Of a stretch of 20,545 bases of DNA, positions 1 through 7,817 are shown piece after piece (position 1 is the first letter of the stretch; every line of letters starts with the position of its first letter). Position numbers and translations under genes: made by a program. A model generated the notes under the pieces. The model was not told the DNA's origin. It searched no databases and was given only the letters and a program-made list of their open reading frames with translations. The DNA comes from an uncultured Colwellia sp. Lineage in GTDB: Bacteria; Pseudomonadota; Gammaproteobacteria; Enterobacterales; Alteromonadaceae. Where the stretch lies: NCBI GenBank assembly GCA_913020705.1, contig CAJWBY010000075.1:1-20545 (forward strand). Reading direction: 5' to 3'.

Positions 1-267
1 AGTTATCTTAAGGCATTAGATATTTGGCCTGAATATCCTGAAGCACAAGTTAATCTCGCTATTTTATTGGAGTTGTATCGTGGACGTTTACTTGATGCGC
101 GAAAGTACTATTCGTCTTACCTCGAATTACAAGCGGATGACCAACAAGTTCAACGCTGGCTTGCTGGCGTAGAGATTAAAATTAAACGTGCGGGGTTAGT
201 GTTACCTGAAAAACTTGAACAAAAGAAACCGTTAAACGTTCAAAGCAAAAAGGCAGAGGAAGGTTAA
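1..267 (+). CDS. TPR-repeat protein, C-terminal part only (5' end outside window)
   Basis: The frame is open from base 1 and ends with TAA at 265-267, so this is the last 88 residues of a longer protein. An internal TTG at 67 is not a credible start because the upstream codons continue the same repeat pattern. The segment reads as one or two tetratricopeptide helical hairpins (alternating A/L/Y positions around EYPEAQVNLAILLELYRGRL and DARKYYSSYLEL), followed by a charged tail rich in Lys and Glu. It lies one base before the next gene and heads an operon that encodes ExbB, two ExbD and a TonB-like protein. Operons of this kind often carry a periplasmic TPR protein, so a scaffolding role beside the energised complex is inferred. 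The signal sequence, if any, is not visible. Confidence 0.75.
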   Translation, partial: SYLKALDIWPEYPEAQVNLAILLELYRGRLLDARKYYSSYLELQADDQQVQRWLAGVEIKIKRAGLVLPEKLEQKKPLNVQSKKAEEG

Positions 268-268
268 T

Positions 269-622
269 ATGAAACTTGTAACACTAAAGAAAGCGATGAG
301 AATGTTAACTATTTTTTGTGCTGGTTTTGTAATCATCGTCCAAGCAGAGGAAGTGACACCTAATAATGATATTGCTTCAAAAACTACAACGAAAACGCTG
401 ACGATTGAAAGTAAGGTAACAGGTTCTCAAGAACAACCGAAGGTACTTTATATTATGCCATGGCAAGGTATCGCTAATCCCATCAGTATAAAAGATAAAA
501 ATACACAGTTAGCAATGCCTGAATTTAAACCGATTCACCCAAAAGCATTTAAAAAAGAAGTCAGAGAATTTGCTGCAGAGCAGGCAGGAAGAAAACAAAT
601 AAAACATACAAAAAATAATTAA
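269..622 (+). CDS. Small exported protein of unknown function
   Basis: This 117-residue protein starts one base after the preceding stop; the end of the upstream gene (GAGGAAGG) supplies a strong ribosome binding site, so translation is probably coupled. Residues 1-26 look like a Sec signal peptide: basic start (KLVTLKKAMRM), hydrophobic core (LTIFCAGFVIIV) and an AxA-like site near VQAEE. The mature part is polar, with a Thr/Lys-rich stretch, a central YIMPWQG segment and a basic C-terminus. I recognise no domain. Its position inside the ExbB/ExbD/TonB operon suggests a periplasmic accessory subunit, but that rests on context only. An 88-base gap with no obvious terminator separates it from exbB. 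Confidence 0.7.
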   Translation: MKLVTLKKAMRMLTIFCAGFVIIVQAEEVTPNNDIASKTTTKTLTIESKVTGSQEQPKVLYIMPWQGIANPISIKDKNTQLAMPEFKPIHPKAFKKEVREFAAEQAGRKQIKHTKNN

Positions 623-710
623 CGTGGTCACTTTCAGTTAACAGATAAAATTTCAGGATGAGTCATAGGCTAACTATGCCACCCTAACTTTAATATATAA
701 GGAAAATACA

Positions 711-1343
711 ATGAGTTTTTTTGACAGTATCATCGCTTTTTTACAGAATGGTGGTTCATTCATTTATCCCATCGCCCTTGTACTAGTTGTAGGTTTAGCT
801 ATCACTATTGAACGCTGGTTGTATTTAAATAATGCACATCGTACGAATCAAAAGGCATTTTCACTCATTCAAAATGCCTTGAAATCTGGTGATATTGAAG
901 CGATCAGCAAACATGCTGCAGGAAATAAAGCGCCTGTGTTTGATGTACTTGAGTCAGGTATCTCGCGTTTAGGTCAAGCAAAACGTCGTGAAGATGTTGA
1001 ATACGCCATGGAAGAAACCATTATGGAGTATATGTTACGACTTGAAAAACGAACGCCATTTGTCGCGACATTAGCGAATATAGCTACATTATTAGGTTTG
1101 TTAGGGACTATTATGGGTCTTATCGCCGCATTCTCTGCTGTAGCAAGTGCTGACCCAGCCGAAAAAGCTAACTTGTTGTCTTCAAGTATTTCAATAGCAA
1201 TGAATACCACAGCATTCGGCCTAATTACCGCTATTCCATTGATATTATTTCATTCTAATCTACAAACTAAAACCGCTACCATCGTTGACTCTATTGAGAT
1301 GGCTGCCATTAAGTTGTTAAATTCTTTGTCGTTTAATAAGTAA
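711..1343 (+). CDS. exbB: ExbB/TolQ/MotA-family proton channel protein
   Basis: This 210-residue inner-membrane protein has the three-helix pattern of the MotA/TolQ/ExbB family: TM1 near residues 17-36, a cytoplasmic stretch that includes the amphipathic segment around EYAMEETIMEYMLRLEKRTP, then TM2 (VATLANIATLLGLLGTIMGL, about 117-136) and TM3 (about 160-181). The TLANIATLLGLLGTIMGL block is the family signature in the channel-lining helix. ExbB oligomers surround ExbD and turn proton flow into movement of a TonB-like partner. The start follows AAGGAAA with suitable spacing. The next genes are two exbD genes and a TonB/AgmX-like gene, so this is one functional operon. The substrate it energises is not shown by the sequence. 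Confidence 0.93.
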   Translation: MSFFDSIIAFLQNGGSFIYPIALVLVVGLAITIERWLYLNNAHRTNQKAFSLIQNALKSGDIEAISKHAAGNKAPVFDVLESGISRLGQAKRREDVEYAMEETIMEYMLRLEKRTPFVATLANIATLLGLLGTIMGLIAAFSAVASADPAEKANLLSSSISIAMNTTAFGLITAIPLILFHSNLQTKTATIVDSIEMAAIKLLNSLSFNK

Positions 1344-1369
1344 ACTGATTTAAATCGAGGGTTACTATT

Positions 1370-1924
1370 ATGAGACGCCATCGTCATCGCAGGGTCAATA
1401 CCCAAGACGCGGAATTAGATATCACATCATTCATGAATTTGATGATTGTGTTAGTGCCTGTATTGTTGCTGAGTTTAGTATTTTCTCACGTACGGATACT
1501 TAATTTACAGCTACCTGTACTTTCTGAAGCTGAATTGGCTGAAGACCAAAAAGAACCCAAAATATTGGAGTTGGTCATTACTAAAGAGTACATGGAATTA
1601 AATTATCCGGCAGGGATATTATTGAAACGGTTTGCAGTCACCGAACAAAGTTATGACTTTGCTGCGCTATCAATATATCTACAAGATTTGAAGCTTACTT
1701 TTCAACAAAATACGATAGAAAAGAACGACATTGTGATTTTATTAGAGCCGTCAGTAGACTATCAAACGATTGTTTCTGCTATGGATACGGTACGATCGTT
1801 TAAAGCAGTGGTTGCTGCAAATTTGGTAGATGCAGAGCTCTTTCCGTTAATATCTTTAGGTGATGCACCCACAAATGCACTGACTAGTGAGCCTACGAAC
1901 GACACTGGTGGAGAGCAACAATGA
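1370..1924 (+). CDS. exbD: ExbD-family protein lacking the usual membrane aspartate
   Basis: This 184-residue protein has a short basic cytoplasmic N-terminus (RRHRHRR), one transmembrane helix at about residues 22-42 and a periplasmic domain, the ExbD/TolR layout. In ExbD the helix begins with a protonatable Asp (Asp25 in E. coli); here the matching position in ITSFMNLMIVLVP is Asn23. The protein may therefore be a non-conducting partner of the second ExbD, or another residue may serve. The C-terminal tail is Thr/Glu-rich. The gene overlaps the next exbD by four bases (ATGA), so the two are translationally coupled and probably made in similar amounts. Family membership is firm; the functional consequence is inference. 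Confidence 0.88.
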   Translation: MRRHRHRRVNTQDAELDITSFMNLMIVLVPVLLLSLVFSHVRILNLQLPVLSEAELAEDQKEPKILELVITKEYMELNYPAGILLKRFAVTEQSYDFAALSIYLQDLKLTFQQNTIEKNDIVILLEPSVDYQTIVSAMDTVRSFKAVVAANLVDAELFPLISLGDAPTNALTSEPTNDTGGEQQ

Positions 1925-2451
1925 AACAGTCAGCAAGATCAAAAAGACTCGCCAAACATCACAAACGTTTTAATTCTGGCAGCAAGCTAAATCTCGTCGC
2001 TTTGATGGATATATTTACTATTTTAGTGTTCTTCCTTATCGTAAACCAATCGGAAGTACGCGTGCTACAAAGCATAGAAGAAATTAAATTACCCGTATCA
2101 ATCGCTGAAGAATTACCGGTAGAAAACTTGGTGATCACCATTTTTGAGAAAACAGTTTTAGTACAAGAAAGAGCTATTTGGCAAAGTGCCAGTAATGATG
2201 TTGGCTTTGTGATGGAAGATAACACGGAATTTCTTGAAGCATTAACAGCCGAACTCAACTATCAAGTAAGTAAACGACCAGAATTAACAGAAAGTGAGCA
2301 AGAGAAAGGACGAGCTGTAACCATTATAGGTGATGCGTCAATTCCATATGCGGTGTTAAAACAGATCATGGCAGCATGTGCAGATACGGGTTATCGTAAT
2401 ATGTCACTTGCGGTTGAACAGCAAGCCAGAAAACAGCAAGGTGAGGGTTAA
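1921..2451 (+). CDS. exbD: ExbD-family protein with conserved membrane aspartate
   Basis: This 176-residue second ExbD begins with a basic cytoplasmic segment, followed by one helix (about 24-43, LNLVALMDIFTILVFFLIV). Asp30 sits where ExbD family members carry the proton-accepting Asp. The periplasmic part ends with a TolR/ExbD-like segment: a YAVLKQIMAACADTGYRNMSL stretch that resembles the usual small beta/alpha domain. The start codon overlaps the previous stop (ATGA). The protein likely forms the proton path with ExbB, possibly as a heterodimer with the upstream Asn-containing ExbD. Its C-terminus carries GGTGAGGG, the ribosome binding site of the TonB-like gene that starts one base after the stop. 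Confidence 0.9.
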   Translation: MKQSARSKRLAKHHKRFNSGSKLNLVALMDIFTILVFFLIVNQSEVRVLQSIEEIKLPVSIAEELPVENLVITIFEKTVLVQERAIWQSASNDVGFVMEDNTEFLEALTAELNYQVSKRPELTESEQEKGRAVTIIGDASIPYAVLKQIMAACADTGYRNMSLAVEQQARKQQGEG

Positions 2452-2452
2452 C

Positions 2453-3415
2453 ATGACCGCAATAACCTTGAATATGAGTACGGGATTTCAAACTCAAAGC
2501 GACTTGTTTATATCAAGCCCGCAAGACAAACGGTTTATTCGAATATTGTCTATATTGTTTGTGGTTTATCTCGTTTTTGCTATTGGCGTACCTTTATTAG
2601 AGCAAGTAGAAATACCTCGAGAAGTGAAAGAACAGGTACCGCCTCAGCTTGCCAAAATCATGCTAAAAGAAAAACAACTGCCGTTGCCTGAAAAAATAAA
2701 AGAACCAGAAATTATAAAACCAGATGACATCAAGGAAGAACCTAAAGAAGAGCCAGAAACAAAACCAGAAAAGCCGATTGAACAGCCTAAAATGACGCGA
2801 GAAGCGGCGAGAGAGAAAGCGCAAACATCTGGACTAGCAGCCATGAAAGATGAACTTTTTTCTATGAGAGAAGCTTTTACTGTTATACCTGAAGCGCAAA
2901 CTACACTCGATCAAAATAAAACCGAAGAAGTTAAGGTTAAACGATCCTTTTTAGCAGGTGCAGCAAATAAGCAAAGTGAAGGCGTAATCGCTTCATCGGT
3001 GAGTAGAACAATCGAGAGTGATGCGTTAAGCACTAAGAACACGCAAGTTGTTCGTCTTGCAGAAGAGGAAATACTCGCGACTGAAGGCGCTATAGCCGAA
3101 GAAGAAGCGTCATCTGCATTGGCAGGACAACGTACAGAAATTAGTATTCGTAGAACACTTGAAGCTAATAAATCTCGTCTTTATGCACTGTATAATCGTG
3201 CTCTACGGAAAGATCCTTTCTTAAAAGGGAAGGTCATGTTTGAAATAGAAATTCAGCCTAACGGCGCTATTAGTCGTGTCGACATCAAATCAAGCGGCTT
3301 GAATAATGCAAAATTAGAACGTCAGCTAACGGTTATCTTACGTTCAATACGTTTTCCTGAAGAAGAAGTCTCTGTCATGACCACTATTTGGGCGATAGAG
3401 TTTTTACCGAATTAA
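2453..3415 (+). CDS. TonB/AgmX-like energy-transducing protein
   Basis: I chose ATG at 2453 (320 residues) because GGTGAGG lies just upstream and it follows the exbD stop by one base; the open frame extends back to 2378, but that part overlaps exbD. The order is: a cytoplasmic segment of about 28 residues, one TM helix (about 29-49), a Pro/Glu/Lys-rich periplasmic stretch (about 60-115) typical of TonB-like proteins, a variable middle, and a C-terminal domain from about 233. That domain carries LYNRALRKDPFLKGKV, the pattern IEIQPNGAISRV, then SSGLNNAKLE and RFPEEE, matching the AgmX/PglI/TonB C-terminal fold. It would span the periplasm and pass ExbB/ExbD energy to an outer-membrane partner. 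Whether it serves a TonB-dependent receptor or another envelope machine cannot be decided here. Confidence 0.85.
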   Translation: MTAITLNMSTGFQTQSDLFISSPQDKRFIRILSILFVVYLVFAIGVPLLEQVEIPREVKEQVPPQLAKIMLKEKQLPLPEKIKEPEIIKPDDIKEEPKEEPETKPEKPIEQPKMTREAAREKAQTSGLAAMKDELFSMREAFTVIPEAQTTLDQNKTEEVKVKRSFLAGAANKQSEGVIASSVSRTIESDALSTKNTQVVRLAEEEILATEGAIAEEEASSALAGQRTEISIRRTLEANKSRLYALYNRALRKDPFLKGKVMFEIEIQPNGAISRVDIKSSGLNNAKLERQLTVILRSIRFPEEEVSVMTTIWAIEFLPN

Positions 3416-3553
3416 AGGGAATGATTAGTTTCAATTTTTTAACATGAGTATGTAACGTAATACAGGATTATTAAGCTTATATTTATGTTCATTAGGCCAA
3501 TGCAAAAGGCTTATCAATGTATGTTAAAGCTAAATATTCACTGTGTATTAGTT

Positions 3554-4512
3554 TTAGGGTGAGCAAGATGAGTTGCGCCAAGATGAAATATTTTTATGAT
3601 ATTTATTCATCCATATTTCAGCGGCTTTATCTTCAGAGTGCCCATCAGCAATAACGAGAGCAGAGGCTTCTGCAATCATTTCATTGCTAAAATCGATGTT
3701 TTTCATTAACTGGTAGACACAAGGCCATTGATCTTTTAAACCTGTCCATACCGTTTTTTTTATCCAGCCGTTTTTAGGATTTCCACAATCTTTCACGAGA
3801 TCTTTATTTATGCCCCATGAAGGATCCGATTCGCACTCACTGGTATAGGTAGGAAAATCAACAAATTTGCCTTTGATTCTTACATCAGTCCAGTTAGGGG
3901 TCCAATTCAATAACATAATAGGCCGTTTTTCACGCACTGCTGTTTTGAGTATATCCCAAATAGACTTGTCATCAGAAAGACGAGTAATAGTAAATTGAAG
4001 GTTTAGTGCTCTTATGATGTCAGCGTCACCAAAATCCCATAACCCCGTATAATAAACACCTTTGCCGTTTATGGAGTCTTCAGAGAACAAGTGAGAACAA
4101 GTATTCATCGCTTGCCAATTAGGCAATCCATTACAACTTTGTTCAACATAATCTGGGTACCACCAATCTTCTCGACCAATGGCACTATGAGTACCCATCT
4201 CTTCTATATAGTTATACTTGAGCATTTTATTAAAGTCTTTACTCATAGATGCTTGCCAAACTTCTACTTGTAAATGAACCAAACCTTTTCGAAGCGCTCC
4301 CCATTGATCTTCAGCACTGATATTTTGATATTCAACTTTTCACCAAGTTGCTGAATTAATGTACCAACAACTTTTGATAATACCCGTTGGCTTGTCCAAT
4401 TATTTAAAGGAATAACTACTTTTTCTACATTACTGTTTTTAGCAGCTAAAAGAGGGGGAGTGAACAAAAGGAAAATCAACAAAAATAGAATATAGTAACG
4501 AGCTAAGTACAT
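3554..4512 (-). pseudogene. Glycine betaine-type ABC substrate-binding protein, frameshifted
   Basis: Two reading frames together make one OpuAC/ProX-like periplasmic binding protein. The first part (ATG at 4512, good AGAAGG site) has a signal peptide ending LLAAKN and then VVIPLNNWTSQRVLSKVVGTL, a typical start of this family. The frame is lost near 4330-4333. In the next frame the protein continues as EYQNISAEDQWGALRKG, then HLQVEVWQASM, and runs to TAA at 3554-3556, with conserved-looking aromatic residues (EDWWYP, LLNWTPNW) of the kind that box a quaternary amine. One extra base between 4333 and 4332 would restore a protein of about 319 residues. No ATPase or permease gene is adjacent, so it is an orphan component unrelated to the alginate genes. 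A sequencing error is an alternative to true decay. Confidence 0.8.
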
Positions 4513-5045
4513 AAAACTACCTTCTTTATGATGTTCGACTAAATAGGATAATATTTAAAACTCCATTTTCAAACACCGTAACCTGAAAGATATTATCAAC
4601 AATGTAAACTCTATTACAATAGAATAAACCTAAGTATAGATGAATTTATAATATAAAAAGGTTTAACATAGATTAGTTACTGCACGACGAATCCCATAGA
4701 ATCACTAAATAGCGTTATTCGAAAAACGCTCAAAAAACGTAAGATTTTTCTTTATGATGATTTAGCGAGGAAATTGGTTTATCTAGCAGTAAGTGTGACA
4801 TTATAAAAATGGACGATGCCAATAATAAATAGGACAACGGCCTTGAATTGATTTATGAATGAATTCGAAGACCGCTTAAATAACTTTATATAAAATCTCT
4901 TTTAGTTCATCGGAATAACTAATTTATGTAAACCAGTATTTACTCTTTCTGCAATTCTAGGCTCATTAGGATAAATAAATACTTAAGTTAACATTGGTTT
5001 ATATCTGCAGATGAAGTAGCAGGCTCAGACTAAGTAATGATCACA
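4513..5045. other. Intergenic region, 533 bases, no gene recognised
   Basis: This AT-rich stretch separates two leftward genes. I found no credible coding frame, RNA gene or strong terminator in it. A short inverted repeat (AGCGTT at 4711-4716, AACGCT at 4725-4730) has no T-run on either side. The end next to 4512 holds the ribosome binding site of the binding-protein gene. The alginate operon must stop somewhere in this region, but no clear hairpin plus T-run follows 5046. Confidence 0.5.
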
Positions 5046-6121
5046 TTAATAACTATTTACACTATTTAAATCTTTGAAACATTGTACCAATCTTGCAGCC
5101 ATTGACTCTTCCGATTTTCTCAGCCAAATTCGAGGATCGTAGTACTTTTTGTTCGGCAGTTCTTTTCCTTTAGGATTACCAATTTGATTTTGTAAATATT
5201 TGTTTTTTTCTGCTGATATTGATTAACACCCTGCCAAAATGACCATTGCGTATCAGTATCAATATTCATTTTAACAACGCCATAAGATATGGCTTCCTTG
5301 ATGTCTCCTACGTCAGAGCCAGAGCCACCATGAAAAACAAAGTTTAATGGTCGACAAGGCAATTGAAATTTATCGACAACATAAGCTTGAGAGTTCTTTA
5401 AAATCATCGGCGTTAAACTGACTTGTCCTGATTTATAGACACCATGCACATTGCCAAATGACGCAGCAATTGTGAAGTTATCACTAATTGAGATAAGCTT
5501 TTCATAAGCGTAAGCAACATCCTCAGGTTGTGTATAAAGCTTAGCATTATCGATTTGAGTATTATCAACGCCATCTTCTTCACCTCCGGTACAACCTAGT
5601 TCAATTTCTAATGCCATCCCTATTTTGCTCATGCGATGTAAATATTTAGCACAGATATCAATATTATCTTCTAACGGTTCCTCTGAAAGATCTAACATAT
5701 GAGAACTAAATAATGGCTCACCTGTTTGTGTAAAGTGTTTCTCTCCTTCATCTAACAGTCCATCGATCCAAGGAAGTAATTTTTTCGATGCATGATCAGT
5801 GTGAATAATCACAGGTATACCGTAATGCTTGGCGACATTCTTAATGTATATTGCTGCTGCAGCGGCTCCTTGAATTGCTGCATCAAGAGCAGATAAGTTA
5901 GCGCCTTTGCCAATAAAAAAGGCAGCTCCAGAATATGATAACTGGATTATGATAGGTGAATTAGCCTGCTGAGCCGCTTCTAATGCCGCATTAATAGAAT
6001 TTGTTCCTATAACATTAACAGCAGGAAGGGCGAATTGACTTTTTTTCGCGAATTTAAATAATGTATTAATATCATCACCAAAAACAAACCCGCTGTTTAT
6101 TAACTCAGAGAGTGAACTCAT
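5046..6121 (-). pseudogene. fbaA: Class II fructose-bisphosphate aldolase, frameshifted at an A7 run
   Basis: The product matches the E. coli FbaA type so closely that residue numbers coincide: Asp109-His110 (HTDH), Glu174 in LEIELGCTGGEEDGVDN, His226 (GNVHG) and His264 (FHGGSGSD), plus the NIDTDTQW block. These are the zinc ligands, catalytic acid and substrate-binding parts. The frame is then lost at seven A's (5203-5209, read on the - strand). Reading one base back gives NKYLQNQIGNPKG, then KKYYDPRIWLR, and a stop at 5046-5048, restoring about 358 residues against 359 in E. coli. Unshifted, translation ends at 5120 (333 residues) and loses the Arg corresponding to E. coli Arg331. The gene starts one base after eda and would send triose phosphate to fructose-1,6-bisphosphate. 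True decay, homopolymer error, -1 frameshifting and transcriptional slippage are all possible. Confidence 0.88.
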
Positions 6122-6122
6122 A

Positions 6123-6746
6123 TCAACTTATACCCTGAGCGTCTTTACAAGCTTGAGTTATTTTTGACCAGTTTTCAGACTCAACCCAGTCATTTTTTGC
6201 GATCCACGTACCACCTACAGCAAATACATTCGCGAGTGATAAGTATTCATGTTGATTTTTATCACTTATCCCACCAGTAGGACAAAAAGAAATCCCTTTG
6301 AAAACAGCATTCATCGCTGACAAGAAAGGCGCGCCTCCTGATAATGAAGCAGGAAAAAGCTTCAATTCTTTATAACCAAACTCCCTTGCAAGAAGTATAT
6401 CAGCCGTATTTGATACGCCTGGGAGTACCGGTACCGGACAATTAGACAAGCACGTTAATAATTGATTTGAAATGGCAGGCGTTATTATAAAATCGCTTCC
6501 TGCATCAAGTGCTTGCTTATATATATCTGCATCAATTACAGTTCCTGCTCCAACTTTTAAATCGGGCAATTCCTGTTTTATCGCCTTGATAACATCAATT
6601 GAAGCTTCTGTTCTCAATACAACTTCAACTAAATTTATCCCAGCAGCTGACATCGCTTTGGCAACTTCAACTCCTTGAGATACTGAATTGGCTTGAATTA
6701 TGGGTAGCAAAGTTTGCTTCCCCATTAAATGGGAAAATGATTTCAT
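6123..6746 (-). CDS. eda: KDPG aldolase (2-keto-3-deoxy-6-phosphogluconate aldolase)
   Basis: This 207-residue cytosolic enzyme of the Entner-Doudoroff pathway splits 2-keto-3-deoxy-6-phosphogluconate into pyruvate and glyceraldehyde-3-phosphate. The class I motifs are complete: Glu41 and Arg45 in VEVVLRTEAS, GAGTV (66-70), PGV (109-111), the Schiff-base Lys129 in KLFPA, and the phosphate-binding PTGGI and GGTW segments. Length is normal for the family. The start has AGGAAC upstream. It lies 36 bases after kdgK and one base before the aldolase gene, so the three are probably co-transcribed. Here it is the last step specific to uronate breakdown. Confidence 0.95.
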   Translation of the reverse strand: MKSFSHLMGKQTLLPIIQANSVSQGVEVAKAMSAAGINLVEVVLRTEASIDVIKAIKQELPDLKVGAGTVIDADIYKQALDAGSDFIITPAISNQLLTCLSNCPVPVLPGVSNTADILLAREFGYKELKLFPASLSGGAPFLSAMNAVFKGISFCPTGGISDKNQHEYLSLANVFAVGGTWIAKNDWVESENWSKITQACKDAQGIS

Positions 6747-6782
6747 GAGTGTTCCTAAATTAGATTACAGAATAAAAAGCCA

Positions 6783-7739
6783 CTAGATGTGTTGTTGCTC
6801 GATAAATTTTTGATAAGTGCTAGGCTCGACAATAGCCCCATAGTGCTGAATAACAAAACCAGCCGCTTTAGAAGCAAGATCTATCGCATGACTAACGTTT
6901 AATCCTTGAGCTCTAGCCCCAAGATAAACACCGTTAAAAGAATCTCCTGCTGAAGTAGTATCTACAACATTTTCAACGGGTGTTATTGGAAAGTGATAAG
7001 CACCTTCATCTGTATAGCAAAAGATACCGGTCTCACCATTTTTAATGACTAACTCTTTAAATTGGTAAGGCTTGCAAAAGTCATAAACCGCTTCAGAAGT
7101 TGATATACCGTAAAGTTGTTCAAAGTCATCTACTCCAGGTAAAAGAATGTCAGCAAGTGTAAATGCTTGTTCAAATTGATCTTTTGCTTGTTCTTGATTG
7201 TCCCACATACGAGCACGATAATTTGGATCGAAAACAATTGTTGAGCCTAAGGCTTTTAGGTCTTTTATTAACTGCCAAAATTTTGGGCGTTCCTTTGGCG
7301 TAATTACAGCTAATGAAATCCCTGAAAAAAAGACTATATCATCTGCAGAAACCTTATCTAGAAACTGCTCACCAATAAACGACATTACCTCTCTTGCTGC
7401 AGAGTTTTCTCGCCAATATGTGAAGCTGCGCTCACCTTTATCATCAAGTTGAATAGCATATAAACCTGGTATTTTATTGTCTGATTGAAAAACAAAATCA
7501 GTACCAATTTTTTCACTTTCAAAGTATTGAATCATATCAAGGCTAAAATTATCATTGCCTACAGCAGTAACTAAGTGCGGATTTATCTTAGGGAACGTAC
7601 GTTTTAAATAAACAGCTGTATTAAAAACATCACCGGCAAATGATTGTGCCATGGTGTTAGATGAAGAACTTGATGGCTTATCGTGTGACGCCGCCATCAA
7701 TTCAATCATACATTCACCGAACAAAAAAATGTTTTTCAT
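6783..7739 (-). CDS. kdgK: 2-keto-3-deoxygluconate kinase (PfkB family)
   Basis: This 318-residue cytosolic kinase phosphorylates KDG to KDPG with ATP. PfkB features are present: FAGDVFNTA near residues 34-42, the FDPNYR segment at 170-175 that is characteristic of KDG kinases, and the C-terminal anion-hole motif DTTSAGDSFNG with Asp266 as catalytic base. The third position of that motif is Ser where many family members have Gly, a tolerated change. Length fits the family. The start follows AAGG with normal spacing. It lies between the transporter gene, from which it is separated by a hairpin, and eda, directly before it in the pathway. Confidence 0.94.
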   Translation of the reverse strand: MKNIFLFGECMIELMAASHDKPSSSSSNTMAQSFAGDVFNTAVYLKRTFPKINPHLVTAVGNDNFSLDMIQYFESEKIGTDFVFQSDNKIPGLYAIQLDDKGERSFTYWRENSAAREVMSFIGEQFLDKVSADDIVFFSGISLAVITPKERPKFWQLIKDLKALGSTIVFDPNYRARMWDNQEQAKDQFEQAFTLADILLPGVDDFEQLYGISTSEAVYDFCKPYQFKELVIKNGETGIFCYTDEGAYHFPITPVENVVDTTSAGDSFNGVYLGARAQGLNVSHAIDLASKAAGFVIQHYGAIVEPSTYQKFIEQQHI

Positions 7740-7774
7740 TTCAAAACCTTATTAACGTAAACTTAAAATTTTCG

Positions 7775-7810
7775 ATTAAGCACAATTGATAAATGTCAAT
7801 TGTGCTTAAT
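7775..7810. repeat. Perfect 15-bp inverted repeat with 6-nt loop between MFS gene and kdgK
   Basis: ATTAAGCACAATTGA at 7775-7789 is exactly repeated as its reverse complement at 7796-7810, with a TAAATG loop. In the operon's - strand RNA it forms a stable stem just after the transporter stop codon. The following bases (CGAAAATTTT on the - strand) are a poor T-run, so it is not a convincing full terminator. It may be a partial terminator, an RNA-processing or stabilising hairpin, or a protein binding palindrome. Confidence 0.75.
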
Positions 7811-7817
7811 GGTTGAA

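Noticed and set aside
664..678. CATAG/CTATG hairpin before exbB
   Set aside because: Five-base AT-rich stem without a T-run, inside an operon; not distinguishable from chance.
4711..4730. AGCGTT/AACGCT inverted repeat as terminator
   Set aside because: Six-base stem with no T-run on either strand and too far from the end of the operon.
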